A stretch of DNA of 64,000 bases from Streptomyces sp. NBC_01275. GTDB lineage: Bacteria > Actinomycetota > Actinomycetes > Streptomycetales > Streptomycetaceae. A program made the translations under genes and the position numbers. Each line of letters begins with the position of its first letter. Positions within the stretch are counted from its first letter, which is position 1. The stretch is from the NCBI RefSeq assembly GCF_026340655.1, contig NZ_JAPEOZ010000001.1, forward strand, positions 3,844,001-3,908,000, read 5' to 3'. A model generated the notes under the pieces. It saw only the letters and a program-made list of their open reading frames with translations. It was not told the origin of the DNA and made no database searches. Positions 25,316 through 33,611 of this stretch are shown here, piece after piece.

Positions 25316-25870
25316 ATGGCGCATGGTTCCTCTGGCTCCTCGGAGCGCTCTGCGGCGCATTCCCCGGAGCGCTCCTCGGGGCTACGGCGGGTCGTCCGCG
25401 AGCTCGCCAAGTTCGGTGCGGTGGGCGGAGCGGGGCTGCTGGTCAACCTCGGCGTGTTCAACCTCGTCCGGCATCTCACCGACCTTCCGGTGGTGCGGGC
25501 CAGCGTCATCGCCACGATCGTGTCGATCGCCTTCAACTACGTCGGGTTCCGGTACTTCACTTATCGTGACCGCGACAAGAATGGGCGTACGAAGGAACTG
25601 ACGCTGTTCCTGCTGTTCAGTGCGGTGGGGTTGGTCATCGAGAACGGGTTGCTGTTCGCGGCGACGTACGGGTTCGGGTGGGACAGTCCGCTGCAGAGCA
25701 ACGTGTCCAAGTTCGTGGGGATCGGGATCGCGACGCTGTTCCGGTTCTGGTCGTACCGGACGTGGGTGTTTCGGGCGTTGCCCGCCAAGGAGGCGGTGGC
25801 CGGCGCGGAGTCGTTCCTGGCGGAGCAGTCCAGGAAGCCTCGGCCTCCGGCCAAGCAGCGGGTGGGTTGA
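25316..25870 (+). CDS. GtrA family membrane protein
   Basis: 184 residues from ATG 25316. Four hydrophobic segments follow the GtrA pattern: FGAVGGAGLLVNLGVFNLV, RASVIATIVSIAFNYVGFRY with FTYRDR, LTLFLLFSAVGLVIENGLLF and NVSKFVGIGIATLFRFWSYR. The N-terminus is Ser-rich and the C-terminus basic. GtrA proteins are thought to flip or support polyprenyl-linked sugars for glycan modification, so this may serve the wall or glycoprotein sugars of this region. No partner glycosyltransferase is adjacent. Confidence 0.87.
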   Translation: MAHGSSGSSERSAAHSPERSSGLRRVVRELAKFGAVGGAGLLVNLGVFNLVRHLTDLPVVRASVIATIVSIAFNYVGFRYFTYRDRDKNGRTKELTLFLLFSAVGLVIENGLLFAATYGFGWDSPLQSNVSKFVGIGIATLFRFWSYRTWVFRALPAKEAVAGAESFLAEQSRKPRPPAKQRVG

Positions 25871-25918
25871 GCGGGTGGCCCCCACAAGCTGAGAGATGCC
25901 GACCGGCGCTGAAGAGTG

Positions 25919-27193
25919 TCACCTCACCGTCGGTTCCTCGTCCGTCTGCGTTCTCTTCTGGGGAGCCGTTCGTGACAGGAACAGGCCGAAGATGGGGGGC
26001 TTGGTCTGGAGCATCTCCAGGCGGCCGCCGTCGGCCTCCGCCAGGTCGCGGGCCACGGCGAGACCGATGCCGGTGGAGTTGCGGCCGCTGATGGTGCGCT
26101 CGAAGATGCGGGCGCCGAGGTCGGCCGGGACGCCGGGACCCTCGTCGGTGACCTCGACGACGGCCTGGTTGCCGGTGACGCGGGTGCGCAGGGCGACCGT
26201 GCCGCCGCCGTGCATGAGGGAGTTCTCGATCAGGGCGGCCAGGACCTGGGCGACCGCGCCGGGGGTGCCCACGGCCCGTAGATGCCGTTTGCCGGAGCTG
26301 ACGATGGCCCGGCCCACGCCTCGGTAGGCGGGACGCCACTCGGCCAGCTGCTGCTGGATGACCTCGTCGAGGTCGAAGGAGACGGCGGAGCCGGTGCGCG
26401 GGTCGCGGGCGTTGGTCAGCAGGCGTTCGACGACGTCCGTGAGGCGCTCGACCTGGGTGAGCGCGATCGTGGCCTCCTCCTTCACCGTGTCCGGGTCGTC
26501 GGTGAGGGTGATCTCCTCCAGGCGCATGGAGAGGGCCGTCAGCGGGGTGCGCAGCTGGTGGGAGGCGTCGGCGGCCAGTCGGCGCTCGGCGGTGAGCATG
26601 CGGGCGATGCGCTCGGCGGAGGCGTCGAGGACGTCGGCGACCCGGTCCAGCTCGGGGACCGAGTACCGCTTGTGGCGCGGGCGGGGGTCGCCGGAGCCGA
26701 GGCGTTCCGCCGTCTCCGCCAGGTCGGTGAGGGGGGAGGCCAGCTTGTTGGCCTGGCGGATGGCCAGCAGGACGGCCGCGACCACCGCCAGGAGAGCCAC
26801 CAGGCCGATGATCAGCAGGGTGCGGCCGACCTCGCGGGTGATGGTGGAGCGGGGCTCCTCCACCCGGACGGTCTCGCCGCCCTCCCCCCGCTCCTCGGCG
26901 TGGATCACGTCGCCGGACGGCTTGTCGCCGACCGTGATGGGGGCCCGGCCGGGGATGCTGATCACCGCGTAGCGGTCCTGCGTGACCTGGTCGCGCAGGA
27001 TCTCCGAGGTGACCTCCTCCGAGCCGAGCAGCCGGCTGTCCACGATGCCGACCAGCCGCACCGCCTCGGAGTCCACCCGTTCCTGGGCGCTGTTGCTGAT
27101 GGTGCGGCTCTCGACGATGACGAGGGAGACGCCGAACACGGCGATCACCACGAGAACGACGGCGAGCGTGGACTGGATCAGTCGGCGGCGCAT
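25919..27193 (-). CDS. two-component sensor histidine kinase
   Basis: 424 residues from ATG 27193, 13 bases after the response regulator gene. Two membrane helices (about 8-28 and 123-144) enclose a ~95-residue extracellular sensor. HAMP follows (about 145-200), then HisKA with His212 in DASHQLRTPLTALSMRLEEI, N box IENSLMHGG, G1 DEGPGVP, and G2 STGIGLAVA. The kinase should phosphorylate the partner regulator in response to an unknown envelope signal. The stop lies about 50 bases from the convergent GtrA gene. Confidence 0.92.
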   Translation of the reverse strand: MRRRLIQSTLAVVLVVIAVFGVSLVIVESRTISNSAQERVDSEAVRLVGIVDSRLLGSEEVTSEILRDQVTQDRYAVISIPGRAPITVGDKPSGDVIHAEERGEGGETVRVEEPRSTITREVGRTLLIIGLVALLAVVAAVLLAIRQANKLASPLTDLAETAERLGSGDPRPRHKRYSVPELDRVADVLDASAERIARMLTAERRLAADASHQLRTPLTALSMRLEEITLTDDPDTVKEEATIALTQVERLTDVVERLLTNARDPRTGSAVSFDLDEVIQQQLAEWRPAYRGVGRAIVSSGKRHLRAVGTPGAVAQVLAALIENSLMHGGGTVALRTRVTGNQAVVEVTDEGPGVPADLGARIFERTISGRNSTGIGLAVARDLAEADGGRLEMLQTKPPIFGLFLSRTAPQKRTQTDEEPTVR

Positions 27194-27206
27194 GGACGCG
27201 TGCTGC

Positions 27207-27884
27207 TCAGCTCTTCTCGAAGCGGAAGCCGACTCCGCGCACCGTGGCGATGTAGCGGGGGTTGGCCGCGTCGTCGCCCAGCTTCTTGCGCAGCCAGGAG
27301 ATGTGCATGTCGAGGGTCTTGGTGGACGACCACCAGGTGGTGTCCCAGACCTCCCGCATCAGCTGGTCGCGGGTGACGACCCGGCCGGCGTCGCGCACCA
27401 GGACCCGCAGCAGGTCGAACTCCTTGGCGGTGAGCTGGAGCTCCTCGTCGCCCATCCAGGCGCGGTGCGACTCGACGTCGATGCGCACCCCGTGGGTGGC
27501 CGGCGGCTGCGACGGCTCGGCGGCGCCGCGCCGCAGCAGGGCCCGGACGCGGGCGAGCAGTTCGGCGAGCCGGAAGGGCTTGGTGACGTAGTCGTCGGCG
27601 CCCGCGTCCAGGCCGACGACGGTGTCCACCTCGTCGGCGCGCGCGGTCAGGATGAGGATGGGCACGGCGTGGCCCTCGGCACGCAGCCGACGGGCCACTT
27701 CGAGGCCGTCCATGCCGGGCAGGCCGAGGTCCAGCACGACCATGTCGATACCGCCCTGCATTCCTGCGTCGAGCGCAGTGGGGCCGTCCTCACGCACCTC
27801 GACCTCGTACCCTTCCCTGCGCAGTGCGCGGGCCAAAGGCTCCGAGATGGACGCATCGTCCTCGGCGAGCAGTACACGGGTCAT
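27207..27884 (-). CDS. OmpR/PhoB-type response regulator
   Basis: 225 residues from ATG 27884. Receiver domain: VLLAEDD acidic pair, phospho-acceptor Asp52 (VVLDLGLPGMDGLEVARRLR), Thr in LILTARAD, Lys in YVTKPF. The C-terminal winged helix (about 125-223) has LTAKEFDLLRVLVRDAG, TRDQLMREVWDTTWWSSTKT, LRKKLGDDAANPRYIATVRG and VGFRFEK. It should act as a transcription factor under the kinase encoded just downstream. The target genes are unknown; the divergent region leads to the POT transporter gene. Confidence 0.94.
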   Translation of the reverse strand: MTRVLLAEDDASISEPLARALRREGYEVEVREDGPTALDAGMQGGIDMVVLDLGLPGMDGLEVARRLRAEGHAVPILILTARADEVDTVVGLDAGADDYVTKPFRLAELLARVRALLRRGAAEPSQPPATHGVRIDVESHRAWMGDEELQLTAKEFDLLRVLVRDAGRVVTRDQLMREVWDTTWWSSTKTLDMHISWLRKKLGDDAANPRYIATVRGVGFRFEKS

Positions 27885-28116
27885 GAGCTGATGGTAGTCC
27901 GCGCCGGGCGGACGTCGAGGTGTGATCGCCCCGCTGTTTCTTACCTACGGACATGCCGGACAACAGGCCTGTCCCGGGTGCGCGCCGCACGTGTCCCGTG
28001 TGTGCCGGTTCGTCGCCGATCTTGGTACGGACCTACGGTCGAGGGATGGCACCATGGTGCCAACCTTCAAAACACCCCCACGGTTCCATGATCACCTGTG
28101 ATCCATATCTCAAGTC

Positions 28117-28153
28117 CTTTCATATCCGGCATTGTCCTGCCGTATGGTGAAAG
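28117..28153 (+). promoter_or_regulatory. palindromic stem-loop in the leader of the POT transporter gene
   Basis: CTTTCA (28117-28122) and CGGCA (28127-28131) are mirrored by TGCCG (28138-28142) and TGAAAG (28148-28153) around TTGTCC. It may be an operator or the first hairpin of an attenuator. A six-codon frame, MVKERL (ATG 28144, TAG 28162-28164), begins inside it and ends 5 bases before the terminator stem. Confidence 0.45.
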
Positions 28154-28169
28154 AACGCCTGTAGTACGC

Positions 28170-28210
28170 AAGGACCTTCGGCGGTCGGCTTGACGCTGAG
28201 GGTCCTTTTT
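28170..28210 (+). terminator. intrinsic terminator 56 bases before the POT gene start (possible attenuator)
   Basis: AAGGACCTTCGGCG (28170-28183) pairs with CGCTGAGGGTCCTT (28194-28207), a 14-bp stem with two G-U pairs, and is followed by five T (28206-28210). It precedes the transporter start by only 56 bases, and no promoter is evident between. A second small hairpin, GGGCCGGC/GCCGGCCC (28217-28236), follows. Transcription of the transporter gene may thus be conditional. Confidence 0.65.
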
Positions 28211-28265
28211 GTGTGCGGGCCGGCCACCGCCGGCCCGGAAAGCAACGACCTGGCAAGGAACGACC

Positions 28266-29804
28266 ATGGCGTCCAGCCTGACGAAGGACTCGGTCCGCCC
28301 GGGCACCCCCGGCTCCGGGAAGACCTTCTTCGGCCACCCCCGCGGACTGGCCACACTGTTCATGACCGAGATGTGGGAGCGCTTCTCCTACTACGGCATG
28401 AAGGCACTGCTCACCGTCTACCTGCTCTCCGGCGGCCCCGACGCCGGCAAGGGGAGCATGGGCGGCGGCCTGGCGATGGACGTGGCGACCACCACGGTGA
28501 TCGTCTCCGTCTACTCGGCGATGGTGTACCTGCTCGCCATGCCCGGCGGCTGGCTCGGCGACCGCGTCTGGGGCCCCCGCAAGACGGTCGCCGTCGCCGC
28601 CGTGACGATCATGTCCGGCCACCTGGTGCTGGCGCTGCCCGGCGGCCAGGCGCCGTTCTTCGCGGGCCTGGCGCTGGTCGCGGCCGGGTCCGGTCTGCTC
28701 AAGGCCAACATCTCCACCATGGTGGGCCACCTGTACGACGGCCCGGAGGACCCGCGTCGCGACGGCGGCTTCACGATCTTCTACATGGGCATCAACGCGG
28801 GCGCGTTCTTCGCCCCGCTGGTCATCGGCACCGTCGGCCAGGAGGTCAACTGGCACCTCGGCTTCGGCCTGGCCGCGGTCGGCATGGCGATCGGTCTCGC
28901 CTCGTTCCTCCTCGGCACCCGCAACCTGAGCGCGCGCAGCAGCGTCGTCCCCAAGCCGCTGGCGGCACAGGAGCGCGCGACCTGGCTGCGCAAGGGCCTG
29001 CTCTGGGTGGCCGTGGCGGCCGTCTTCTACGGCGCCGTCGGCATCAGCGGCCACTTCACCCTCAACTGGGCGATGATCCCGCTCACGATCATCGGCCTGG
29101 TCGTCCCGGCGGGCGTGCTGGTGCGCATCAAGCGGGACAAGGAGCTGTCGGTCACCGAGCAGTCGAGGATGACCGGCTACATCTGGTTCTTCGTCGCGGC
29201 CGCCGTGTTCTGGATGATCTACGACCAGGGCGCGTCCACGGTGCAGGCGTTCGGCGAGGGCAAGGCCGCGGGCTCACTGCTCGGCTTCGACTTCCCGTCC
29301 TCCTGGTACCAGTCGCTGAACCCGCTGTTCATCATGGCGCTGGCCCCGGTGTTCGCCTTCGTCTGGCTGTGGCTGAACCGCAAGGGCAAGGAGCCGAGCA
29401 CCATCGTGAAGTTCGCGATGGCCCTGGTCCTGATCGGCGTCTCGTTCTTCTTCTTCCTGATCCCGCTGGGCATGGCCGAGGGCGGCACGGCGGTCAGCCC
29501 GATGTGGCTGGTGGGCATCTACTTCATCCAGACCGTCGGCGAGCTGTGCCTCTCCCCGGTCGGCCTGTCGGTGACCACGAAGATGGCCCCGGCCAAGTAC
29601 GCCAGCCAGATGATGGGCGTGTGGTTCCTCGCGGTCACCGCGGGCGACTCCGTCACCAGCCTGCTGTCCAACCCGGCGATCGCCGGCGTCGACCTCGGCG
29701 GCACGGGCGCGGTGTTCGGAGAGGCGGCCCTCGCCGCCCTCGCCGGCGTCGCGGTCTGGATGTACCGCCGGAAGGTGAAGTCGCTGATGGGCGACGTCAA
29801 CTGA
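28266..29804 (+). CDS. POT/PTR family proton-dependent oligopeptide transporter
   Basis: 512 residues from ATG 28266 (AAGGA at 28255). It matches the peptide transporter signature: FFGHPRGLATLFMTEMWERF, FSYYGMKALLTVYLL (ExxERFxYYG), then about 14 membrane helices and FIQTVGELCLSPVGLSVTTK (the second PTR2 motif). It should import di- and tripeptides with protons across the cytoplasmic membrane. The ORF is complete. It is divergent from the two-component genes, has an unusual terminator-like leader and ends at a bidirectional hairpin. Confidence 0.93.
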   Translation: MASSLTKDSVRPGTPGSGKTFFGHPRGLATLFMTEMWERFSYYGMKALLTVYLLSGGPDAGKGSMGGGLAMDVATTTVIVSVYSAMVYLLAMPGGWLGDRVWGPRKTVAVAAVTIMSGHLVLALPGGQAPFFAGLALVAAGSGLLKANISTMVGHLYDGPEDPRRDGGFTIFYMGINAGAFFAPLVIGTVGQEVNWHLGFGLAAVGMAIGLASFLLGTRNLSARSSVVPKPLAAQERATWLRKGLLWVAVAAVFYGAVGISGHFTLNWAMIPLTIIGLVVPAGVLVRIKRDKELSVTEQSRMTGYIWFFVAAAVFWMIYDQGASTVQAFGEGKAAGSLLGFDFPSSWYQSLNPLFIMALAPVFAFVWLWLNRKGKEPSTIVKFAMALVLIGVSFFFFLIPLGMAEGGTAVSPMWLVGIYFIQTVGELCLSPVGLSVTTKMAPAKYASQMMGVWFLAVTAGDSVTSLLSNPAIAGVDLGGTGAVFGEAALAALAGVAVWMYRRKVKSLMGDVN

Positions 29805-29851
29805 TGACCGACGTCCGCTGACGTCCGCTGACGTCCGCGTCTGATCCGACG

Positions 29852-29892
29852 GAGAAGGGCCGCCGCACCCACACGGTGCGACGGCCCTTCTC
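29852..29892. terminator. bidirectional hairpin between POT and LAETG genes
   Basis: GAGAAGGGCCGCCGCACC (29852-29869) pairs with GGTGCGACGGCCCTTCTC (29875-29892), 18 bp with one mismatch and a 5-base loop. It separates two convergent genes. Three copies of CTGACGTCCG lie just upstream (about 29808-29837). Confidence 0.75.
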
Positions 29893-29931
29893 GTCGTCTG
29901 CTCGTCGTCTGCCGGCTTCAGGAACCTGGCC

Positions 29932-31275
29932 TCAGCCCGTCCGCCGCCGTCCCGGCAGATACGTGAACACCGCGCCGCCGAGCAGGATCGCCGTGCCCGC
30001 GATCAGCCCGAGCGCCTTGAGGGCGCCGTGGTCGCCGGCGCCCGTCTCGGCGAGGCCCCCGCTGGTCGACGTACTCCCGCCCGACGACGAGTCGCTGCCG
30101 CCGGAGGCTCCGCTCGCCTGCTCGGTGGTGTCGAGGGTGAGGGAGACGGCCGTGCTGTCCGGGGTGCAGGTGGTGGTCGTGCCGAGGGCCGCGATCGTGA
30201 GGACGCCCGGGGAGAGCGTGGACTCGCCGGTCGCGCCGGGCTTGTAGGTGCCGGTCAGGTCGGGGATCTGGATCGGGTCGCCCGTCTTGATCGCCGCGGA
30301 GTTGGTCGGGCCCGTCGTCTTCACCGAGCCCTGGTCCGAACCGCCCAGGACGACCTGCATCGTCGGCTTCACCGAGTCCGCCGGGATGTCGGCCGGGCTG
30401 TCCATCACCGACTTCTTGAACTGCACGGTGAGGTCGTAGCTCCCGTCGTTCTTCTTGGCGTTGATCTGCACCGGCGAGATCGCCTTCTTCTCGCCGAGGG
30501 GCGACTGGCAGGTGTAGGGGATGTCGACGACCTTGCCGGTGAAGTCGGTCTGGCCGTCGCCGGTGGCGGTCGAGGAGGCGCTGGGCGTGGTGGACTCGCT
30601 CGACGTCGGCGTCTGGCTCGCCGTCTCGCTCGAACTCGAACTCGGGCTCTGACTCTGGCTCTGGCTCGCGGAGGGGTCGGACGTCCCGCTCGAACTCCCC
30701 GTCCCCTCCGTCACGGTGATCGTCGCCGCCGTCGGGACGGTCTCCGTCGGCGTGCACGTGGTGTTCGTCGACAGCGCGTTGACGACGTACGCGTCCGGCG
30801 CCAGCGTCACCTGTCCCGGGGCCGTCAGCTTCAGCGTGCCCGTCATGGCGGACAGCACCATGTCGCTGCCCTTGGGGATCACCGGGTTCTGGCGCGGGCC
30901 CTGCATCGCGATGTCCGCGGTCTGCGCGCCCGCCGCCTTGAGGGTGCCGGACGGCTGGACCGAGTTCGCGGGCAGGTCGATGATGTCGGGGTTCTTCGAC
31001 GCGGCCTGGACGAACCTCCAGGTGACGTCGACGGTGTCGCCGACCTTCGCGGTGGCCGGCGCGGTGATGTCGACCTTGGTGGTGCCGTCGATCTCGGGCA
31101 GGCCGACGCCCGAGGGCGGGACGCAGTGGGTCTTGTAGGACACCTCGGCGGCCTGGGCCTGCCCGGCGGTCACGCCCAGCAGGACGGCGGACCCGGCGAA
31201 CAGAACGGCCGCGCCCGCCACGGCTGCCCTCCTCCGCCCGGGCGGTGCGGCCCTCTCGCTCTCTCGCTCTCTCAC
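29932..31275 (-). CDS. sortase-anchored surface protein with LAETG motif, two related domains
   Basis: 447 residues. The signal peptide is residues 1-42 (RRRAAVAGAAVLFAGSAVLL, cut near AQAAEVSY). Two homologous beta-rich domains follow, one opening YKTHCVPPSGVGLPEIDGTT, the other VVDIPYTCQSPLGEKKAISP, each ending ...TTCTP-type strands. They are joined by a Ser/Gln/Thr-rich linker (SQSQSQSPSSSSS). The C-terminus is a sorting signal: LAETGAGDHGALKALG, a hydrophobic helix, then RRRTG. LAXTG is the motif of Streptomyces class E sortases, so the protein should be wall-linked. Its start overlaps the upstream gene's stop by 4 bases. Confidence 0.88.
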   Translation of the reverse strand: MRERESERAAPPGRRRAAVAGAAVLFAGSAVLLGVTAGQAQAAEVSYKTHCVPPSGVGLPEIDGTTKVDITAPATAKVGDTVDVTWRFVQAASKNPDIIDLPANSVQPSGTLKAAGAQTADIAMQGPRQNPVIPKGSDMVLSAMTGTLKLTAPGQVTLAPDAYVVNALSTNTTCTPTETVPTAATITVTEGTGSSSGTSDPSASQSQSQSPSSSSSETASQTPTSSESTTPSASSTATGDGQTDFTGKVVDIPYTCQSPLGEKKAISPVQINAKKNDGSYDLTVQFKKSVMDSPADIPADSVKPTMQVVLGGSDQGSVKTTGPTNSAAIKTGDPIQIPDLTGTYKPGATGESTLSPGVLTIAALGTTTTCTPDSTAVSLTLDTTEQASGASGGSDSSSGGSTSTSGGLAETGAGDHGALKALGLIAGTAILLGGAVFTYLPGRRRTG

Positions 31276-32477
31276 GTCATTCCCTTCCTACTGGTCCTAC
31301 TGGTCCTACCGGTCCTACCGGGAGTCGTGGGACTCGTCGGGTGGTCTTCGTGCGGTGCGGAGAGCCGGCCTGGCGCGGCCGGACCGGCGTCCGGGGCGAA
31401 CCACGGCAGGGTCGTCGAGGGGGTGGGGGCGGAGGCGGCGGCGGAGGGGGACTCGGGGACGGGGTCCGGCTCGGGCGGCGGCCCGCGCCACGGCATCCGT
31501 GATCTCCACCGTGCGGTCCACCGTGGTTCGCGGTGACCGGCCGCCGGGCGCGAGGTCCGCGCGGTTCGGGCGGTTCGGGCGGTCCGTGCGGCCTGGTGTG
31601 GCCGGATCCGGTCCACCACCGCCATCCCGATGCGGAACACCGCCGACGGCGCCACCAGGCAGAGCAGGAGCCAGAACAGGGTCACGCCCCAGGGGCGGCC
31701 CACGCCCCACGGCTGCTCGGCGAGGACCTTCCCGCCGTACTTCAGGGAGACGGTGTAGTCGCCGTGGGCGCCGGCGGCGAGTTCGACCGGCAGTTCGATG
31801 CGGGCCTTCTTGCCGGGGGCGATCGTGCCGCGCCACTGCTGCTCGTCCCACTGCGGGGCGAACACCCCGTGGGCGGTGCCGATCTGGAAGACGGGGTCCT
31901 TCACGGACCCGGCGCCGAGATTGCCGACGGTGAGGACCAGCGTGCGGGCGGGCGGCGCCCCGAACCAGGTCAGCAGCCCGCTGGAGCCGTCGAGCCGGGT
32001 GTCGGTGAGGACGGCCAGCCGTCCGCCGGCCGGCTCCGCGGGCAGCGGTTCGACGGGATGCCCGGCCACCTGGAACACCGCGTCGGCCTGCGCCTGCGCG
32101 CCGGTCGCGGTGGCCACGTGCACCACGCACGGGCACGGCGCCGGCGGCTCGGACACCGGCAGCGCCCGGCTGAAGCGGCCGTCGGCGTCGGTGGTGACGG
32201 CGCGGCCGTCGCCGTTGGCACAGGAGTTGGTGCCGCCGACGACTCCCCTCGCCGGGGTCGCCTGTCCGCAGATCAACAGCATCAGCAGAGTGCGCGGCCG
32301 CCAGCCGCTCCCGCTGACGGTGATCGAACCGCCCGCCCCCGCCTGCGCGGTGGAGAGGGTGACGACCGGTTTCCCGGCAGCGGCTTCTCCGGCGGCGGAG
32401 GCGGCGCCCGCGAGGGGCGACAGGAGCATCAGCATGGACAGGACGAGCAAGGCCGGGATCCGCAGCTTGCCGCTCAC
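31272..32477 (-). CDS. secreted/membrane protein with Ig-like domain, in the surface-protein operon
   Basis: 401 residues from GTG 32477. Signal peptide (LRIPALLVLSMLMLLSPLAG), then a beta-sandwich domain with SITVSGSGWRPRTLLMLLIC, four cysteines and CPCVVHVATATG, reminiscent of neocarzinostatin-like or other Ig-like folds. A second beta domain (RTLVLTVGNLGAGSVKDPVF) is followed by a membrane helix (WGVTLFWLLLCLVAPSAVF) and a ~130-residue cytoplasmic tail rich in Arg/Thr/Ser/Pro with repeated ARTARTARTARTS. Function unknown; the operon places it with the LAETG and LPQTG proteins. The stop overlaps the next start. Confidence 0.75.
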   Translation of the reverse strand: MSGKLRIPALLVLSMLMLLSPLAGAASAAGEAAAGKPVVTLSTAQAGAGGSITVSGSGWRPRTLLMLLICGQATPARGVVGGTNSCANGDGRAVTTDADGRFSRALPVSEPPAPCPCVVHVATATGAQAQADAVFQVAGHPVEPLPAEPAGGRLAVLTDTRLDGSSGLLTWFGAPPARTLVLTVGNLGAGSVKDPVFQIGTAHGVFAPQWDEQQWRGTIAPGKKARIELPVELAAGAHGDYTVSLKYGGKVLAEQPWGVGRPWGVTLFWLLLCLVAPSAVFRIGMAVVDRIRPHQAARTARTARTARTSRPAAGHREPRWTARWRSRMPWRGPPPEPDPVPESPSAAASAPTPSTTLPWFAPDAGPAAPGRLSAPHEDHPTSPTTPGRTGRTSRTSRKGMT

Positions 32478-32680
32478 TTCGCCGCTCCCGTCGACTGGAC
32501 TTCCGGGCAGGGGTGCTCCGACACGGGCAGGGTGCGCGGGGCGCGGTCCGGGAAGGACGGCCGCCCGCCGCCCGAGGGCGCGGCCGACCAGCCGCCGGAG
32601 GCCTCCGGGGCGGCGGCCGGCGGCAGCGGCAGGGGCAGCAGCGGAACACGGGCGGCGGCGAACGGCATCGGCGGCTCCAT
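32474..32680 (-). CDS. possible small Pro-rich protein, uncertain
   Basis: 68 residues from ATG 32680. Its TGA overlaps the GTG of the following gene (GTGA, 32474-32477), the same coupling as elsewhere in this operon; that is the main support. The sequence is Pro/Ala-rich (ARVPLLPLPLPPAAAPEASG) with one Cys near the end and no recognised domain or ribosome site. It fills the gap between the LPQTG gene and the Ig-like gene. It could equally be an untranslated spacer. Confidence 0.35.
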   Translation of the reverse strand: MEPPMPFAAARVPLLPLPLPPAAAPEASGGWSAAPSGGGRPSFPDRAPRTLPVSEHPCPEVQSTGAAK

Positions 32681-32740
32681 CGTGACGGGGCGGCGTCAAG
32701 CGCCTCGTGGAGGGGCGACAGGCGGGCGTACGAGGTCGGC

Positions 32741-33451
32741 TCAGCGGGGCTGGTTGCGTCGGGTCAGCCACAGCGCGCCCGCCGCGCCCGCGAGCAGCAC
32801 CGTGCCGCCGAGGGTGCCGAGGGCGATCGCCGAGTCCGCGGGGCCGGTCTGCGGAAGGTCTCCCCCGGAGCCGCCGCCGGTCGTCCCGTCGCTCGTCCCG
32901 CCGGTGGAGCCCCCGCTCGTACCCCCGCTGGCGCCTCCGCTCGCCGCCGTGACGTCGAGGGTGAGGGACGGGCCGGGGCCGTTGCTCGGGGTGCAGGTGG
33001 TGGTCGTGCCGAGCGCCTTGATGGTGAGCACCCCGGCCGTGAAGGTGACCTTGCCGGACTTCTTCGGGGTGTACGTGCCCGTCAAGTCAGCGATCTTGAT
33101 GGGGGTGTTGGCCGGAACCGCCGCCTGGTTGGCGGGGCCGGTCACGTTCAGGGTGCCGCTGTCCGCGCCGCCCAGTTTGACGGTGGCGCTCGGGTTCATC
33201 GAGCCCTTGCCGAGTTCGACGGGGCTGGAGGAGACGCCTTTCTGCCAGGACATGGTGATCTTGTAGCCGCTGCCGCTCTTGACGCCCTTGATGTCGATGG
33301 GCGAGACGGCGCTCTTGGGGCCGATGGGCGTCTCGCAGGCGTAGTTGACGTCGACGACGTCGGCCCTGGCCGCGGGGGCGGCCATCAGCACCGCCGAGCC
33401 GGCCAGGGCCGTGGCAGTCGCGAGCGCAGCGGTTCGCTTCCGGTTCGACAC
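32741..33451 (-). CDS. sortase-anchored surface protein with LPQTG motif
   Basis: 236 residues from GTG 33451 (GAGGGG 4-9 bases upstream); the frame is open to 33511. Signal peptide (NRKRTAALATATALAGSAVL, cut near ARADVVDV), one domain VDVNYACETPIGPKSAVSPI to GTTTTCTPSNGPG. It is clearly homologous to the second domain of the LAETG protein (KALGTTTTCTP versus AALGTTTTCTP). A Gly/Ser/Thr linker follows, then LPQTGPADSAIALGTLGG, a membrane helix and RRNQPR. It should be wall-anchored. It heads the operon. Confidence 0.87.
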   Translation of the reverse strand: MSNRKRTAALATATALAGSAVLMAAPAARADVVDVNYACETPIGPKSAVSPIDIKGVKSGSGYKITMSWQKGVSSSPVELGKGSMNPSATVKLGGADSGTLNVTGPANQAAVPANTPIKIADLTGTYTPKKSGKVTFTAGVLTIKALGTTTTCTPSNGPGPSLTLDVTAASGGASGGTSGGSTGGTSDGTTGGGSGGDLPQTGPADSAIALGTLGGTVLLAGAAGALWLTRRNQPR

Positions 33452-33611
33452 GGTCCCCTCATTTCCGACAGCCCCGTACGGGCAGACCATCACGTGCCTG
33501 GCGTGCCCCATTTACTGACGAGGCATCAGATTGAGCCGTCAAGGTACGCCCGGGGTCGTGAGGAGGGAAGAGAAGGTGCGCGCCGGAGTTGTGGGGATCC
33601 GGCGCGCGGGT

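Noticed and set aside
28110..29054. Long open frame antisense to the POT gene
   Set aside because: It mirrors the transporter gene, has no ribosome site and a His/Arg/Gly-rich translation typical of the opposite strand of GC-rich genes.
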